A stretch of 64,000 bases of DNA, from the NCBI GenBank assembly GCA_051418055.1, contig JBPRGH010000136.1, positions 1 to 64,000 on the forward strand, in the 5' to 3' direction. Below are positions 36,082-47,356 of this stretch, one piece after another. The position numbers and the translations under genes are program-made. Each line of letters opens with the position of its first letter. Position 1 is the first letter of the stretch. The notes below the pieces were generated by a model. The model worked only from the letters and a program-made list of their open reading frames with translations. It made no database searches and was not told where the DNA came from. Source of the DNA: JBPRGH01 sp051418055. GTDB lineage: Bacteria; Bacteroidota; Bacteroidia; Cytophagales; Cyclobacteriaceae.

Positions 36082-39000
36082 TTAAAACCCGTCATCTTCA
36101 AACCCATCATCTTCCTCTTCCTCTGTTGTGTCTTCTTCAGTCTTATCTTTAAGATCTGCTGCTGCATCTAAAACATAAGGATCATTTAACCCATAATATT
36201 CAAACCTAAATCGGTTAATAAAATCAAGGACCTCTGCTTCAGTGCCGGGTAAAAAGGTAAGCTCGTCTATTTTGGCTTTACCGGCATTTGACTTTTTAGT
36301 GATGTATTCATTAAAAGTGTCATTTGATGAGTAAAGCAGAAGCTGATTATCCTCAAGACCAAAATAATACCATGATGCTGCCGAAGCTTTAACAAAAATA
36401 TTAATAATTGGCCCACCGGCTTCATTTCTTTTCAACTCCATAAAGCCTTCAAAACCGGCATTTAATTCTTCTCTGTTGATGTTGGACATTCCCAGCATCC
36501 CATCACTGTAAAATCCTCTGTATTCCGGGGACCATTTCAGATTAACATCAGAGAACACTAATGGCTGAGAGATATATTTGTCAAATGTTCCTAAAGGAAT
36601 ATATTCATTTAAAGAAGCATTTTCAAATTCCCGTGTTGCACGTTCTCCCATTATATTGGCAAGCTTGTACAGCAACTGTGTCTGATCACCGCGGCCTTCG
36701 GGCGCTCCTAAATTTGTAACCACATCAATCATATCCTTCGCCATAATGTCATATGCGGAAGACGGGATGTTAAAATTAAATGTTAATAAAGTGTTTAAAG
36801 TGAAACGATCTTCCTTTAGGTTCCCTTCACCGATTACAGAAGTCTGCATGTTAATATCAGCTGTATTCTTAAGGAAATTCACCGGCCCCTCAAATTTTAC
36901 ATTGCCGGATAATTCATGATAAGAAAAAACTTTACCACTATATGTATTTCCGGAAGCTTTTGCAGTATCCTCTATTACATAAGTTTCAGTAGCGGGTTTA
37001 TAATGAAGGATACCTGATGGCTTAAAGAAATATTCATCATCTAAACCAATTTTCTCATTGACAAAAAGACCATACAAACTATTATCGTACTGATTAAATA
37101 ATAATCCGGCATCCAGTTTTTTGCCATCTTCGGTAACAGCCTCATCAAAGTTGATCATCACCTCCTGCTGTTCCGCACTACTTGAATATTGGATCCATGT
37201 ATCATAGCCGGGGATTGTAGTGAAATTAAGTTTTACAAAACCATCCAGCTCCATAGCAGGCTTATGGGCATAAAGGATCATTTCTCCCTTATAGATTATT
37301 CCGGGGGAAATTATTATCCTGTCTTCTGCTGTTACAGCACCATTAGCAACTGTATGAAGGCTGCCTTCATCATTTTTGCCAGCATCCTCATCAATTATTT
37401 TCTCAAGTCGAAAATCTTCCATTTTGATTGGAAAGGTATCATTCGAGGCATTTACATACTGATAAGTTGCATAGCCACTAAATTCATTTCTGGAGGATAT
37501 ATCTATAACTCCATTTGTTAACCGGTGATATCCGTATAGCGTATCAAGAATGATAGTTGTATTGGTTAATTGGCCAATGCGTGAATTTTCAAGGATTAAT
37601 ACTTCATTATTTTCCGGAGTAATAAGAGCATCAGCCACTTTTATATGTGGGATCCCCCGGACAGTCATTTCCTGGGTATTTATATCATACACTGCTTCGG
37701 TCGCATTAAAAGCAAGGGAATCAAGATCCTCGCGAGTAGTATAGAAATAACTACTTTTTAATGGAACATCTTCAGGCTTTGTCATGGTGATCTTATTTTG
37801 CTCAAGGTCCCATGTAGCTTTTGTAATAGAAGTTTTAAATTGAGCATATGGAAATTCCAATGCCGCCCGCCCTTCTACTTCAGGGCTTATATCTGCATAA
37901 TTCTGATTAAGATCGAACAGTACACGTACATCATCACCTGCTAAGGCCGGCTTGTCCGGATTATTGGTTTGTACTGCAAAATCGGCACGGCGTGCCAAAA
38001 GGCGATCATTTTCAAACTTCATCTGATCTGAAGAAGCAACAGAACCCTTCATCTCAATATCTCCGCTACCATAAACACCATCAGACCTTACCATAACATC
38101 TCCCTCAAATGTTGCTATGCCGTCATAGAAGGTAAATGGTTCATCCGTATTGGAAAATGTCATTTCATCATTTTTTGGCACCCACTTTACCTTAAATTCA
38201 TTTAAAGTGGCCTGTGGAAAAATGGTGCTGTTAAATTCTTCTTCACTGATATTAGCCATAGAGCCGGATGCTATAAGAGAATCGGGATATAGAACAATAT
38301 CATCTGATTCAAAAGAGGTGGAGAAGAAATCAATATTTCCTTTACCCCGTAAACCCTGGCTATTTAATGATAATGAACCATATAGTTTGGTGCCTTCTGT
38401 CGCATATAATTTATAACCATCAGCAGGGATATCATGATCGAATCCCATTGTATTATCTCCAACATAATGCAGCCGCTCCTCAATATTTGGTATTATGCCT
38501 TTTGAAACAAAAATACCATCAAAACCAATTGCCGAAGGATCACTGTCATTAAGAGAATCGATATCAAAAGGAGGGATCACAAAATAAAGCTCTTTTTTGT
38601 AGATCCCGTCTAAAACATTTTTGCGGTCAAAATAAACAACGGCGCCTTCACCGGCAGCAAATTTTGGATAGTTTGGAACGTTTTCCCGACCGGATTTATT
38701 TCCAGGCGAATTAATATATAATGTACCGGAGGTTTTATTTGCAAACCCTACTAGCCCAGCTGTTTCAGCGGTTGCTGAATCTAAACCAACTAATGCATTA
38801 TTTACTTTCTCACGAGAAGAACTTCCTTTAGTATTTTCTTTTTGAACATAAAATTTAACCGAATCAATTTTATTAAGGTTTATTAAAAAGCTGTCATAGC
38901 TAAACATAAAATCTTTACCCAGATACTCAAAATTTCCAGCAGTAACTTTTCCGTTAAAATTAAAATCACGATTTTCATAGATAAGTATTTCTGCACTATC

Positions 39001-40926
39001 AGGTTCAATTTTAACATACAAAGAGTCGCTAATTAAAAACTCCTCAACACCACGGATCTTTAAATATCCATCATCAAAATTTATGGTTGCATTTGGCTTT
39101 CCACTAATTACAGAAGGAATAATAATATTATCATAATCAGCCCTCCCAAATCGCGATCGATAGATGTGCTTTCCTTTATGCTTAATTGTTACTTCCCGTG
39201 ACATCGTGCTGTAATCAATAAGCCCTTTCTGCATTAGCATCACCATAGCCCCATGAATGACATCACCATCCTTTTTATAATAATTTGCCAGATCTGAAAC
39301 ATAGAATACATCAGTTTTAAATTTTTCGGAATAACTAGCAACTATGCCCAGAGGATTAAAATCATAAAGCTTGTCTCCCAAAAGCCGGTAATCTTCTTCA
39401 TTATAATGATTGACCGATTCAAAATTAACCGGCACATATTTTTGTCCCTGAAGAACAGAAATATCCAGGCTTTGCTCATTAAGGTTCCATCTTATTATAT
39501 CTGCAGTAAAATGTAACTTAAAATAGGTAGAGGTATAGGGGGTATTCCTAAATCCATTTTTTGCTTTTTGGATAACCAGATCGTCCTGGTCATAATCGAA
39601 ACGTACACGAACAGCCGGATGATAAATTGAATCGTACCCATGGTATAAGGTTACGGTACCCATATCTGTATAAATTGTAGAATCTTCAATCACATAAAGA
39701 TTGCTATATGATTTTGCTTTGATGTTTCCTTTATTTTTTAATATAATCCTGCTGAGACCGCCAGTTACAGATTTGCTGGAGATCGTCCGGCCCTTTAAAG
39801 TAAAGCCTCCATTATAAGCCACATCATCAGTTAAACCTGCCAGTTTAATATTATTTCCATAAGACTGAAAACGCGGGTATGGATTATTAATAAGCGTATC
39901 TCTACGGACGCTTTTAAATTCAAAAACCCCATTGACTTCGTTTTCGAGCTTCCCGGGATAGGTTAATTTTGCTTTCTCTGCTTTAAAAGAAGCTGTTTGA
40001 GTATCAATAAAATATTCTTCAAAACTTGCTCTTACATCTTCAAGGCCTGCAGGAGACCAGTCAAAAGAGCCCTGGTTACCAACGAAAATATCTTTAACAA
40101 GATCATAAGTACCAGAAGTGCTTTTTATAAAAACGCTATCATATGGTGTAACAAGATTCAGGTCAAGCGTTTCAAATACAATGGCAGGACCATTTATATC
40201 TGGCATTGGGGTCACAAGGCCATAAGCCTGTAGCATGTCATCATTCAGCTCTTCCCCAAATTCATCTTCATTCTCGCCTGATGTGGTATCCCAATCTTCC
40301 CAGATATCCTCCTCATCTTCCCAAAGGTCTTCATCTTCTTCTTCCCAGTTATACTCCTCATCATCCCAATTATCCTCATCCTCTTCCCAGGTGTCATCTT
40401 GTTTAATCTCTTCCTGAGGTGTCACTTCAGCAATAAAGGGTTGCTTATATTCAAAGGAATAGACATCATTATAAACCAGCCATTGGTGATGATTTTCTGC
40501 CTGCAATGCACGATGGCTAAAGAAAGCAGATGTATTTTTCAGGAACTCATTATATTCAGTTTCACTATGATTTTTTAATACTGTTTTGCTTAAGTTAAGC
40601 AGGTCGGTAAGTTTTTTATTATCCAGGCGCTCCTGATTTACGGATAATGAAACCATCTCAAGGAAGCCAACAAATGAATTGTTATACGAATATCCCTTTT
40701 CACCAATCAGCAGGAGTTGATCAATAATATCTTTTCTATAATCGGAAGAAAGCTGTTCCCATGCAGTTATATAATCTGCCCCAACAGTCCCACGGCTATT
40801 ATTCAGCTTTGATTCTATATCATAAGCAATAGAGTCAGACGTAAAGTCAAGCTTGAAATACTGGCTTTTTCCCGTCAGGCTTAATAGCATGAAAAGTAAC
40901 CCACAAAAAAATATTTTTACCTTCAC
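36082..40926 (-). CDS. Giant secreted protein of 1614 residues, unknown function
   Basis: The precursor has a signal peptide (LLMLLSLTGKSQ-like, residues 1-22) and an N-terminal helical region. A very acidic, tryptophan-rich segment (176-230) is followed by a long array of beta-strand-rich units, with repeated patterns such as ATWDLEQNKITM and AVYDINTQEMTVRGIPHI. These resemble OstA/LptA-type beta-jelly-roll repeats, but I cannot prove that. The last 20 residues are acidic and end in DDGFEDDGF. The protein is probably periplasmic or on the surface. It lies upstream of no clear partner. Confidence 0.8.
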   Translation of the reverse strand: MKVKIFFCGLLFMLLSLTGKSQYFKLDFTSDSIAYDIESKLNNSRGTVGADYITAWEQLSSDYRKDIIDQLLLIGEKGYSYNNSFVGFLEMVSLSVNQERLDNKKLTDLLNLSKTVLKNHSETEYNEFLKNTSAFFSHRALQAENHHQWLVYNDVYSFEYKQPFIAEVTPQEEIKQDDTWEEDEDNWDDEEYNWEEEDEDLWEDEEDIWEDWDTTSGENEDEFGEELNDDMLQAYGLVTPMPDINGPAIVFETLDLNLVTPYDSVFIKSTSGTYDLVKDIFVGNQGSFDWSPAGLEDVRASFEEYFIDTQTASFKAEKAKLTYPGKLENEVNGVFEFKSVRRDTLINNPYPRFQSYGNNIKLAGLTDDVAYNGGFTLKGRTISSKSVTGGLSRIILKNKGNIKAKSYSNLYVIEDSTIYTDMGTVTLYHGYDSIYHPAVRVRFDYDQDDLVIQKAKNGFRNTPYTSTYFKLHFTADIIRWNLNEQSLDISVLQGQKYVPVNFESVNHYNEEDYRLLGDKLYDFNPLGIVASYSEKFKTDVFYVSDLANYYKKDGDVIHGAMVMLMQKGLIDYSTMSREVTIKHKGKHIYRSRFGRADYDNIIIPSVISGKPNATINFDDGYLKIRGVEEFLISDSLYVKIEPDSAEILIYENRDFNFNGKVTAGNFEYLGKDFMFSYDSFLINLNKIDSVKFYVQKENTKGSSSREKVNNALVGLDSATAETAGLVGFANKTSGTLYINSPGNKSGRENVPNYPKFAAGEGAVVYFDRKNVLDGIYKKELYFVIPPFDIDSLNDSDPSAIGFDGIFVSKGIIPNIEERLHYVGDNTMGFDHDIPADGYKLYATEGTKLYGSLSLNSQGLRGKGNIDFFSTSFESDDIVLYPDSLIASGSMANISEEEFNSTIFPQATLNEFKVKWVPKNDEMTFSNTDEPFTFYDGIATFEGDVMVRSDGVYGSGDIEMKGSVASSDQMKFENDRLLARRADFAVQTNNPDKPALAGDDVRVLFDLNQNYADISPEVEGRAALEFPYAQFKTSITKATWDLEQNKITMTKPEDVPLKSSYFYTTREDLDSLAFNATEAVYDINTQEMTVRGIPHIKVADALITPENNEVLILENSRIGQLTNTTIILDTLYGYHRLTNGVIDISSRNEFSGYATYQYVNASNDTFPIKMEDFRLEKIIDEDAGKNDEGSLHTVANGAVTAEDRIIISPGIIYKGEMILYAHKPAMELDGFVKLNFTTIPGYDTWIQYSSSAEQQEVMINFDEAVTEDGKKLDAGLLFNQYDNSLYGLFVNEKIGLDDEYFFKPSGILHYKPATETYVIEDTAKASGNTYSGKVFSYHELSGNVKFEGPVNFLKNTADINMQTSVIGEGNLKEDRFTLNTLLTFNFNIPSSAYDIMAKDMIDVVTNLGAPEGRGDQTQLLYKLANIMGERATREFENASLNEYIPLGTFDKYISQPLVFSDVNLKWSPEYRGFYSDGMLGMSNINREELNAGFEGFMELKRNEAGGPIINIFVKASAASWYYFGLEDNQLLLYSSNDTFNEYITKKSNAGKAKIDELTFLPGTEAEVLDFINRFRFEYYGLNDPYVLDAAADLKDKTEEDTTEEEEDDGFEDDGF

Positions 40927-40970
40927 AATGGTTCTAACACAAATCGAATAAAAAAAATTATCCGAAAACG

Positions 40971-41810
40971 TTATTTTTTAAATAAAATACTGGCCCATCG
41001 ATCTTTATAGGCTGATGTTTCCTTTGTTAATCCCGCTTCTTCAGCAATTTCCTGTATATCTGCCTCGTCTTCTTTAAAAAAACCGCTAACCAGTAAATAG
41101 CCATTTGTTACCAGATGATCTACATAAGTCGCGATTTCTTCAAGGAGCACATTTTTATTAATATTAGCGAGGATCACATCAAAATCATTATCAATCTCTA
41201 AAGAATCTATTGTGCCCAACAAGATATGAATATTTTTACAATTATTTAGGGATGCGTTCTCCGGCGCATTTTCTACACTCCATTCATTGTTATCATAAGC
41301 AACAACTTTTGACGCGCCCAGCTTTTCAGCCATCACTGCCAAAATAGCTGTACCACAACCTGCATCGAGAACTTTTTTGTTTTTGTGATCAATATTTATG
41401 ATCTGGTTTTTTACCATCAGGTATGTGGTGGCATGATGCCCGGTTCCGAATGACATACGGGGCAGAATAATCAGCTCATACTTATATTGATCACTTTTTG
41501 CAGGATGAAAAGGAGCCCTGATATAGCACAAATCATCAACCGCAACGGGCTCAAAATTCTTTTCCCATTCTATATTCCAGTTTTTTTCTTCTACCAGCTC
41601 CCAGGTGATTTTCTCTTTTTCAATATTATAACGGCTGCTGATATCTTCAACAAAAGATTTATCAAAAAGATCTTTTTGTATATAGCCATGTAAACCTTCA
41701 TCTGTCTCCATGACAGATTCATACCCTTCCATGTCAAGCTCAGCAATTAATATTTCTTTCTGCTCTTCAGTACAGGGAAGAATCAGTTCAACGTATTGAT
41801 TAAGGCTCAA
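40971..41810 (-). CDS. prmA: Ribosomal protein L11 methyltransferase
   Basis: The 279-residue protein has the PrmA pattern: N-terminal substrate-recognition domain (LNQYVELILPCTEEQKEILIAELDMEGYESV), then FGTGHHATTYLMV, the SAM motif VLDAGCGTAILAVMAEKLGA and DVILANINKNVL. It trimethylates ribosomal protein L11. The start codon is TTG at 41808-41810, overlapping the tpiA stop (TTGA), so translation is coupled to tpiA. Confidence 0.93.
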   Translation of the reverse strand: MSLNQYVELILPCTEEQKEILIAELDMEGYESVMETDEGLHGYIQKDLFDKSFVEDISSRYNIEKEKITWELVEEKNWNIEWEKNFEPVAVDDLCYIRAPFHPAKSDQYKYELIILPRMSFGTGHHATTYLMVKNQIINIDHKNKKVLDAGCGTAILAVMAEKLGASKVVAYDNNEWSVENAPENASLNNCKNIHILLGTIDSLEIDNDFDVILANINKNVLLEEIATYVDHLVTNGYLLVSGFFKEDEADIQEIAEEAGLTKETSAYKDRWASILFKK

Positions 41811-42574
41811 GATTTTGCAGCTTTTATAATGTCAGTGAAATCTCTACTCTTTAAAGAAGCGCCACCTATCAGTCCTCCATCTACATCAGGGCATTCGAGC
41901 AGCTCTCTGGCATTATCAGGTTTCATGCTACCACCATACAATATTGATAGATTTTCAGCAAGATCTGAGCTAAACCTGTTTAGGATAAATTTTCTTATAT
42001 GCTCATGCATTTCCTGTGCCTGCTCTGTAGAGGCTGTTTTGCCAGTACCGATGGCCCAAATAGGCTCATAAGCAATCACTACTTTAGAAAACTCCTTATC
42101 TTTTAGATGAAACAGAGAATCATGGATCTGATTTTCAACATATTCCCTGTACATTCCATTTTTTCTAACCTCCAGAGGTTCGCCACAGCAAAAGATAGGT
42201 ATTAGATCATTTTTTAGTGCCGCAACAACTTTATCTTTCAGAAGCTCACTATCTTCATTAAAATGCTCTCTCCTTTCGCTATGCCCAATGATTACATACT
42301 TTGCATTATAGGATTTTAGCATAGGACCCGATACTTCACCTGTGAATGCACCACTTTCTTCCTGGTGAAGGTTTTGTGCTCCCAGGAAAATATTTTCAGC
42401 GCCTTTAATGAGATTTGAAACAGAAGAAAGATGTACAAATGGCGGGGCAAGCACTACCACTGCATTTCCCTGCACCTCATCTTTTACCATATTTACAATT
42501 TCAGAAGTAAGCTGCTGAGCTTCTTCCTTGGTTTTATTCATTTTCCAGTTACCGGCAATTATCTTTTTTCTCAT
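41807..42574 (-). CDS. tpiA: Triosephosphate isomerase
   Basis: The 255-residue protein shows the TPI signatures: GNWKMNKT at the N-terminus, the catalytic histidine in IIGHSERREHF, the catalytic glutamate in VVIAYEPIWAIGTGKTAS, and the phosphate-binding LYGGSMKPDNA and GGLIGGASLK. It interconverts dihydroxyacetone phosphate and glyceraldehyde 3-phosphate. It overlaps prmA by 4 bp. Confidence 0.98.
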   Translation of the reverse strand: MRKKIIAGNWKMNKTKEEAQQLTSEIVNMVKDEVQGNAVVVLAPPFVHLSSVSNLIKGAENIFLGAQNLHQEESGAFTGEVSGPMLKSYNAKYVIIGHSERREHFNEDSELLKDKVVAALKNDLIPIFCCGEPLEVRKNGMYREYVENQIHDSLFHLKDKEFSKVVIAYEPIWAIGTGKTASTEQAQEMHEHIRKFILNRFSSDLAENLSILYGGSMKPDNARELLECPDVDGGLIGGASLKSRDFTDIIKAAKS

Positions 42575-42619
42575 AATAGAAAATATTTTGAGTTTTCAAA
42601 TATCGTGAAAATAAACAAG

Positions 42620-44713
42620 TTAGCTTATCCTGCTCCAGGAAATTGCTGCTTTTGTTTCTTTATCTAACAGGTAATGCAGCATTTTGTGTTCTTCCTTTTC
42701 CAAACCAGGATCATTTTCAATTGTTTCGGCGGCTATCTGTCGGGCCAGCTTTAATATTCTGCCGTCTTTGGCAATATCTGCAATCTTCAAATTGGCAATC
42801 CCGCTTTGCTGTGTACCCATAAGGTCTCCCGGTCCTCGCAGCTTCAGGTCAACATCTGCTATTTCAAAACCATTGTTTGTCCTTACCATTGTATCAATAC
42901 GTACCCGCGCTTCCTTAGAGAGCTTATAATCGGTAATTAAAATACAGTATGATTGTTCAGCGCCACGGCCAACGCGTCCGCGAAGCTGGTGAAGCTGGGC
43001 AAGGCCAAACCTTTCCGCATTTTCGATGATCATGACAGATGCATTTGGGACATTGACACCAACCTCAATAACAGTCGTGGCAACCATTATTTTGGTTTCA
43101 TTTTTTAAAAACCGCTGCATTTCAAATTCCTTGTCGGCCCCCTTCATTTTACCATGGACAATACTTACCGGTACATTGGGAAAAGCACGTTGAATGCTTT
43201 CGTACCCATCAACAAGGTCTTTCAGGTCAAGCTTTTCAGATTCTTCAATTAGTGGATAAACAATATAAATCTGCCGTCCTGCTGCAATTTGTTCTTTTAA
43301 AAAGGCATTTACGCGCAACCGGTTAGCATCATATTTATGAATTGTTTTTATCGGCTTTCTTCCGGCAGGAAGCTCATCAATAGTCGAAATGTCAAGGTCT
43401 CCATAAAAAGTCATGGCCAAAGTCCGGGGAATAGGGGTGGCGGTCATAACAAGCACATGCGGATAAACATCTTTATTTTTCTGCCAAAGTTTTGAACGTT
43501 GTGCGACTCCAAATCGATGCTGCTCATCAACAATAGCCAAACCCAGCTCCTTAAACTGAACCCGGTCTTCAATTAAAGCATGTGTTCCAACTATAAAATT
43601 AAGATCACCTGCTTTTAGCATCTGAAGGATAGTCTTTCTTTCCGCAGTCTTTGAAGAACCTGTTAATAGAGCAATTCTCAATCCCATTGATTTCACAAAA
43701 GGCAGCAGTCCATTATAATGCTGAATTGCCAGGATTTCTGTAGGAGCCATCAACGCAGCCTGACCCCTCTCAGATGCTACCAGCAGCATACAGATAAAGG
43801 CTACAATAGTTTTACCACTTCCCACATCTCCCTGCAGCAGCCGGTTCATTTGCTTACCGGATTTAAGATCATAATAAATTTCTTTAATAACCCGCTTTTG
43901 GGCATTGGTAAGATCAAAAGGTAAATGATCTTTATAAAATTCATTTAATAGTGTTGTGTCTTTATAAATTTTGCCTTTAAAGACCTCCTGCCTGTGGGTC
44001 TTCATCTTAAAAAGCTGTAGCTGGATCATGAAAAGCTCTTCAAATTTCAATCGGTAAGAAGCCCTATTTAGCATGTCATGATTGGCAGGAAAATGAATAT
44101 TCAGGAAAGCATTGTTTCGGGCGATCAGTGCATATTGATCAAGAATTGAAGGGGGAAGGATCTCAGAGATCTTATTATAAGCCTGCTCTATAAGCACCTT
44201 CATAACTTTACTGAGGGCACGGCTGTCCAGATATTTTTGTTTTAGTTTTTCAGTTGTAGGATAAACCGGCTGCAGGTATGAAATTTCCTCCATTGATCGG
44301 GTAGCCACGTCAATTTCAGGATGAGTAATATTGATCTTTCTGCCGAAGCGGTTTGGTTTCCCAAATACAATATATTCAACACCACGTTGGATTTTACCTG
44401 ATATCCATTTTGCTCCCTGAAACCAAACCAGCTCCAGCTCACCTGAGTCATCCATTAGGCGGGCAACAAGCCGTTGTTTCCTGGGAGTACCAACTAACTC
44501 CAGGCTTTTGATGATCCCTTTCACCTGCACATGAGGCATACTATCATTTATATCTTTAATAGCATAAAACTTTGTGCGGTCTTCATAGCGAAAAGGAAAG
44601 TAAAACAGCAGGTCTTTGTAGGTAAAGATACTCAGCTCTTTATTTATCAGGGCAGCCTTTTGCGGACCGACTCCCTTCAGGAATTCTATGGGCGTATCGA
44701 AAAATGCCTGCAT
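42620..44713 (-). CDS. recG: ATP-dependent DNA helicase RecG
   Basis: The 697-residue protein has a wedge OB-fold region in the N-terminal third. The superfamily 2 motifs follow: Walker A LLQGDVGSGKT, the DEQH box AIVDEQHRFGVAQR, VMTATPIPRTLAM, and motif VI LHQLRGRVGRGAEQSYC. The C-terminal part (GFEIADVDLKLRGPGDLMGTQQSG) is the RecG domain. RecG regresses stalled forks and processes Holliday junctions. Length is typical. Confidence 0.97.
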   Translation of the reverse strand: MQAFFDTPIEFLKGVGPQKAALINKELSIFTYKDLLFYFPFRYEDRTKFYAIKDINDSMPHVQVKGIIKSLELVGTPRKQRLVARLMDDSGELELVWFQGAKWISGKIQRGVEYIVFGKPNRFGRKINITHPEIDVATRSMEEISYLQPVYPTTEKLKQKYLDSRALSKVMKVLIEQAYNKISEILPPSILDQYALIARNNAFLNIHFPANHDMLNRASYRLKFEELFMIQLQLFKMKTHRQEVFKGKIYKDTTLLNEFYKDHLPFDLTNAQKRVIKEIYYDLKSGKQMNRLLQGDVGSGKTIVAFICMLLVASERGQAALMAPTEILAIQHYNGLLPFVKSMGLRIALLTGSSKTAERKTILQMLKAGDLNFIVGTHALIEDRVQFKELGLAIVDEQHRFGVAQRSKLWQKNKDVYPHVLVMTATPIPRTLAMTFYGDLDISTIDELPAGRKPIKTIHKYDANRLRVNAFLKEQIAAGRQIYIVYPLIEESEKLDLKDLVDGYESIQRAFPNVPVSIVHGKMKGADKEFEMQRFLKNETKIMVATTVIEVGVNVPNASVMIIENAERFGLAQLHQLRGRVGRGAEQSYCILITDYKLSKEARVRIDTMVRTNNGFEIADVDLKLRGPGDLMGTQQSGIANLKIADIAKDGRILKLARQIAAETIENDPGLEKEEHKMLHYLLDKETKAAISWSRIS

Positions 44714-44747
44714 CAGTGCAAGCTATTAAATTTTAATAGAAAAATTA

Positions 44748-45362
44748 TTATGAATTTGTATCAAATGTAACGTCCTCATTCCATTCGAGAGTATTAATCA
44801 GATGAATAATATCCTTTTTAATAAAATCAATGGCAGGAGCCAAAGAGTCATTGCTTACTTTGGTATTAAAATAAAGTGCTCCGCGAAGAAAATGCCTGGT
44901 GGAATCTGTAGTATAAAACTGGAACTGACTTGGCATTTCACCCTCCAACTCTGCAATAGAAGCCACCTTTCCGGAAGGTGTGGTAATGATGATATCATCA
45001 ATTGCCTGTGCTTTAACCTGGTGCTTGCTGGTAAGGAAATAAGCATCTTTAAGTAATTCCTTCAGAGTTTCTTCGCCCTCAATGGGCTTATAAGTGATGT
45101 GGATATTGCCCATTAAATCCGGATAATATAGTTCTGTAAAATAACGTCCGGATATCCAGGTGGTATCATCAAGCAGTCTGGCATGAGTGGAGTATTCGAA
45201 ATGATATGGTAATGTATCCGGCAATGGCTGATAACTGTGCTCAGGCAGGTCAAACCGATTGAATCCTTTGGGTTTTGGGAGATAATCAGATTCTCCGCAG
45301 GCCAATAATAAGCACGTAATAAATAAGAAACTTAATATATTAATCAATGAATTTATCTTCAT
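44748..45362 (-). CDS. gldD: Gliding motility lipoprotein GldD
   Basis: The 204-residue precursor is a lipoprotein ([31 protein letters not shown]), the N-terminal signature of GldD. GldD is needed for gliding motility and type IX secretion in Bacteroidota. Its start overlaps the gldE end by 23 bp, the arrangement known for gldE-gldD pairs. Confidence 0.94.
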   Translation of the reverse strand: MKINSLINILSFLFITCLLLACGESDYLPKPKGFNRFDLPEHSYQPLPDTLPYHFEYSTHARLLDDTTWISGRYFTELYYPDLMGNIHITYKPIEGEETLKELLKDAYFLTSKHQVKAQAIDDIIITTPSGKVASIAELEGEMPSQFQFYTTDSTRHFLRGALYFNTKVSNDSLAPAIDFIKKDIIHLINTLEWNEDVTFDTNS

Positions 45363-46698
45363 CTTTTTGAGGCTCTTCTTTCAAAAATACCCGAATTCGT
45401 TTTATTCGACGCTGGTCTACAGATACAACCGTAAAGACAAACCTGTCGAAAATTATTTTTTCACCAGCATTTGGAAGTTTATTATGTATTTCAAGCAATA
45501 GGCCCCCAAGGGATTCGCTTTCTCCTTTTACCTTCTCGAAAGTGCCGGGATTTACTTCCGTAACTTTACAGAAGTCGTTAAGGGATGTCTTACCCTCAAA
45601 AATATACGTGCTTTCGTCAAGTTTATTGTAAGCGATCTCATCCTCATCAAACTCATCATTTATTTCACCAACAATTTCTTCAATTATATCTTCTAATGTG
45701 ATAAGCCCGGAAGTTCCGCCATATTCATCAACCACAATGGCCATATGAACACGTTTCTCCTGAAAATCTTTTAACAGCGAATCAATTTTTTTCGTTTCGG
45801 GAACAAAAAATCCCTGCCGTAATAATTTCTGCCATTGAAAGTGCTCTTCTTCAGAAATGAAAGGTAAAAGATCCTTTACATAAAGAAGACCTTCAATATT
45901 ATCTATTGTTTCATTATAAACAGGCACTCTGGAATAACCGCTTTTATTTATCTTATCCATAAGCTCATGAAAATCCATTTCAATATCAAAAGCCGTGATA
46001 TCCATACGGGATTTCATGATTTGCTTAACAGTAAGAGTACTAAAATTTACTATTCCTTTTAATATATCTTTCTCCTCTTCCGTGGTCTCTTCACCTTTAG
46101 TGGTAATCTCCAGCGCCTGGTGCAGCTCTTCCACTGAAATATCATAACCTCTCTTTTGAAATCTTTTTTCAATAACCCCACTCATGCTCATGAGTGGATA
46201 CGAAAGAGGGCGCAGGACAACTTCGGCACCTTTTAAGGCACCCGCCGTTATCCTTGCCAGATGGAGATTGTTTTGAGTAGCATAAACCTTTGGCATTACC
46301 TCCCCAAAAAATATTATTGATAAAGAAACAGTGACTGTAAGAACAGCAACCACTGTACCTTCTGTAGTACGGCTGCCGGTGATTTCCCATGTTGCAAATG
46401 TTGCAAGTGTTACAATAGCAACATTTACAAAATTATTTAGGATCAATATAGTTGCTAACAAATGCTTAGGCTTTGTAACAAGGTAAAGGATCTTTTTATC
46501 ATTGCTCTTTTCACTTTCCTTGCACTCATTGATATCATTGGCAGATAATGAAAAAAAGGCAACTTCAGATCCGGAGACCAAAGCACTGACACAAAGCAAC
46601 AGGAGTAGTATTAATAAACTACCGGCGATAAATAAAGAATCTCCGTTAAGTATTTGTGCTAACAGCTGACTCGGAGGTTCATCAAGAGTAGTTTCCAC
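45340..46698 (-). CDS. gldE: Gliding motility-associated protein GldE (CNNM/CBS)
   Basis: The 452-residue protein has four hydrophobic segments of a DUF21/CNNM domain ([24 protein letters not shown] ...). Two CBS domains follow ([21 protein letters not shown] ... [30 protein letters not shown]), and then a CorC/HlyC-type domain. The closely linked gldD supports the assignment. CNNM-family members are linked to Mg2+ transport; its role in gliding is auxiliary. Confidence 0.94.
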   Translation of the reverse strand: METTLDEPPSQLLAQILNGDSLFIAGSLLILLLLLCVSALVSGSEVAFFSLSANDINECKESEKSNDKKILYLVTKPKHLLATILILNNFVNVAIVTLATFATWEITGSRTTEGTVVAVLTVTVSLSIIFFGEVMPKVYATQNNLHLARITAGALKGAEVVLRPLSYPLMSMSGVIEKRFQKRGYDISVEELHQALEITTKGEETTEEEKDILKGIVNFSTLTVKQIMKSRMDITAFDIEMDFHELMDKINKSGYSRVPVYNETIDNIEGLLYVKDLLPFISEEEHFQWQKLLRQGFFVPETKKIDSLLKDFQEKRVHMAIVVDEYGGTSGLITLEDIIEEIVGEINDEFDEDEIAYNKLDESTYIFEGKTSLNDFCKVTEVNPGTFEKVKGESESLGGLLLEIHNKLPNAGEKIIFDRFVFTVVSVDQRRIKRIRVFLKEEPQKDEDKFID

Positions 46699-46719
46699 TA
46701 ATTAGTATTTAATTCGAAT

Positions 46720-47181
46720 TTAAAACGGCAAATCATCCGTTTCATTATCTGGTATACTTGATTCCTGAGAGGAAGAATAATCAGATTCCCTTTTTGCGTT
46801 GGATGATCCGGCTGCTTCAGGAGCATAATTTTCGGAGCTACCACTGCTTCCTTTCGGGCTAAGCATTGTCATGTTATCTCCAACTATCTCTGTAGTGTAG
46901 CGGGTAACATTATCCTTCTCCCATGAACGGGTGCGTAATTTACCTTCAATATAAACCATGTCACCTTTCTTAAGGTATTTTTCAGCGACTTCAGCAAGTC
47001 CTCTCCAAAGCACCACATTATGCCATTCGGTAATCTCCTTACGTTCACCAGTTGTTCTGTCTTTATATGTTTCTGATGTTGCAACAGAAAAACTTGCTAC
47101 AGCTACACCACTTTCCAGATGACGTACTTCAGGATCTTTTCCTAAACGCCCCACTAATATCACTTTGTTAACACCTGACAT
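46720..47181 (-). CDS. ssb: Single-stranded DNA-binding protein
   Basis: The 153-residue protein has an OB-fold ([37 protein letters not shown]), the middle [36 protein letters not shown], a flexible glycine/serine-rich linker, and the conserved acidic C-terminal tip DDLPF that binds partner proteins. It is followed 22 bp later by gldE, as in other Bacteroidota. Confidence 0.97.
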   Translation of the reverse strand: MSGVNKVILVGRLGKDPEVRHLESGVAVASFSVATSETYKDRTTGERKEITEWHNVVLWRGLAEVAEKYLKKGDMVYIEGKLRTRSWEKDNVTRYTTEIVGDNMTMLSPKGSSGSSENYAPEAAGSSNAKRESDYSSSQESSIPDNETDDLPF

Positions 47182-47356
47182 AAACGAAATATAAATTATA
47201 AATGCAAAACTATTGATTTTTTAAATGTACAAAAAATTCTTCAAAGAATACCCGTAGTAAATAGGTGATTTATTATAAAAATTAAAGCATAAATACATGA
47301 GCGGTAGAACTAATTAAAATACTTCTTACGTTATTTGCATGTTAAAACATTGATCT

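Noticed and set aside
40206..40417. Plus-strand frames rich in serine or proline opposite the acidic segment
   Set aside because: They are antisense readings of the repetitive Asp/Glu/Trp codons of the giant protein gene.
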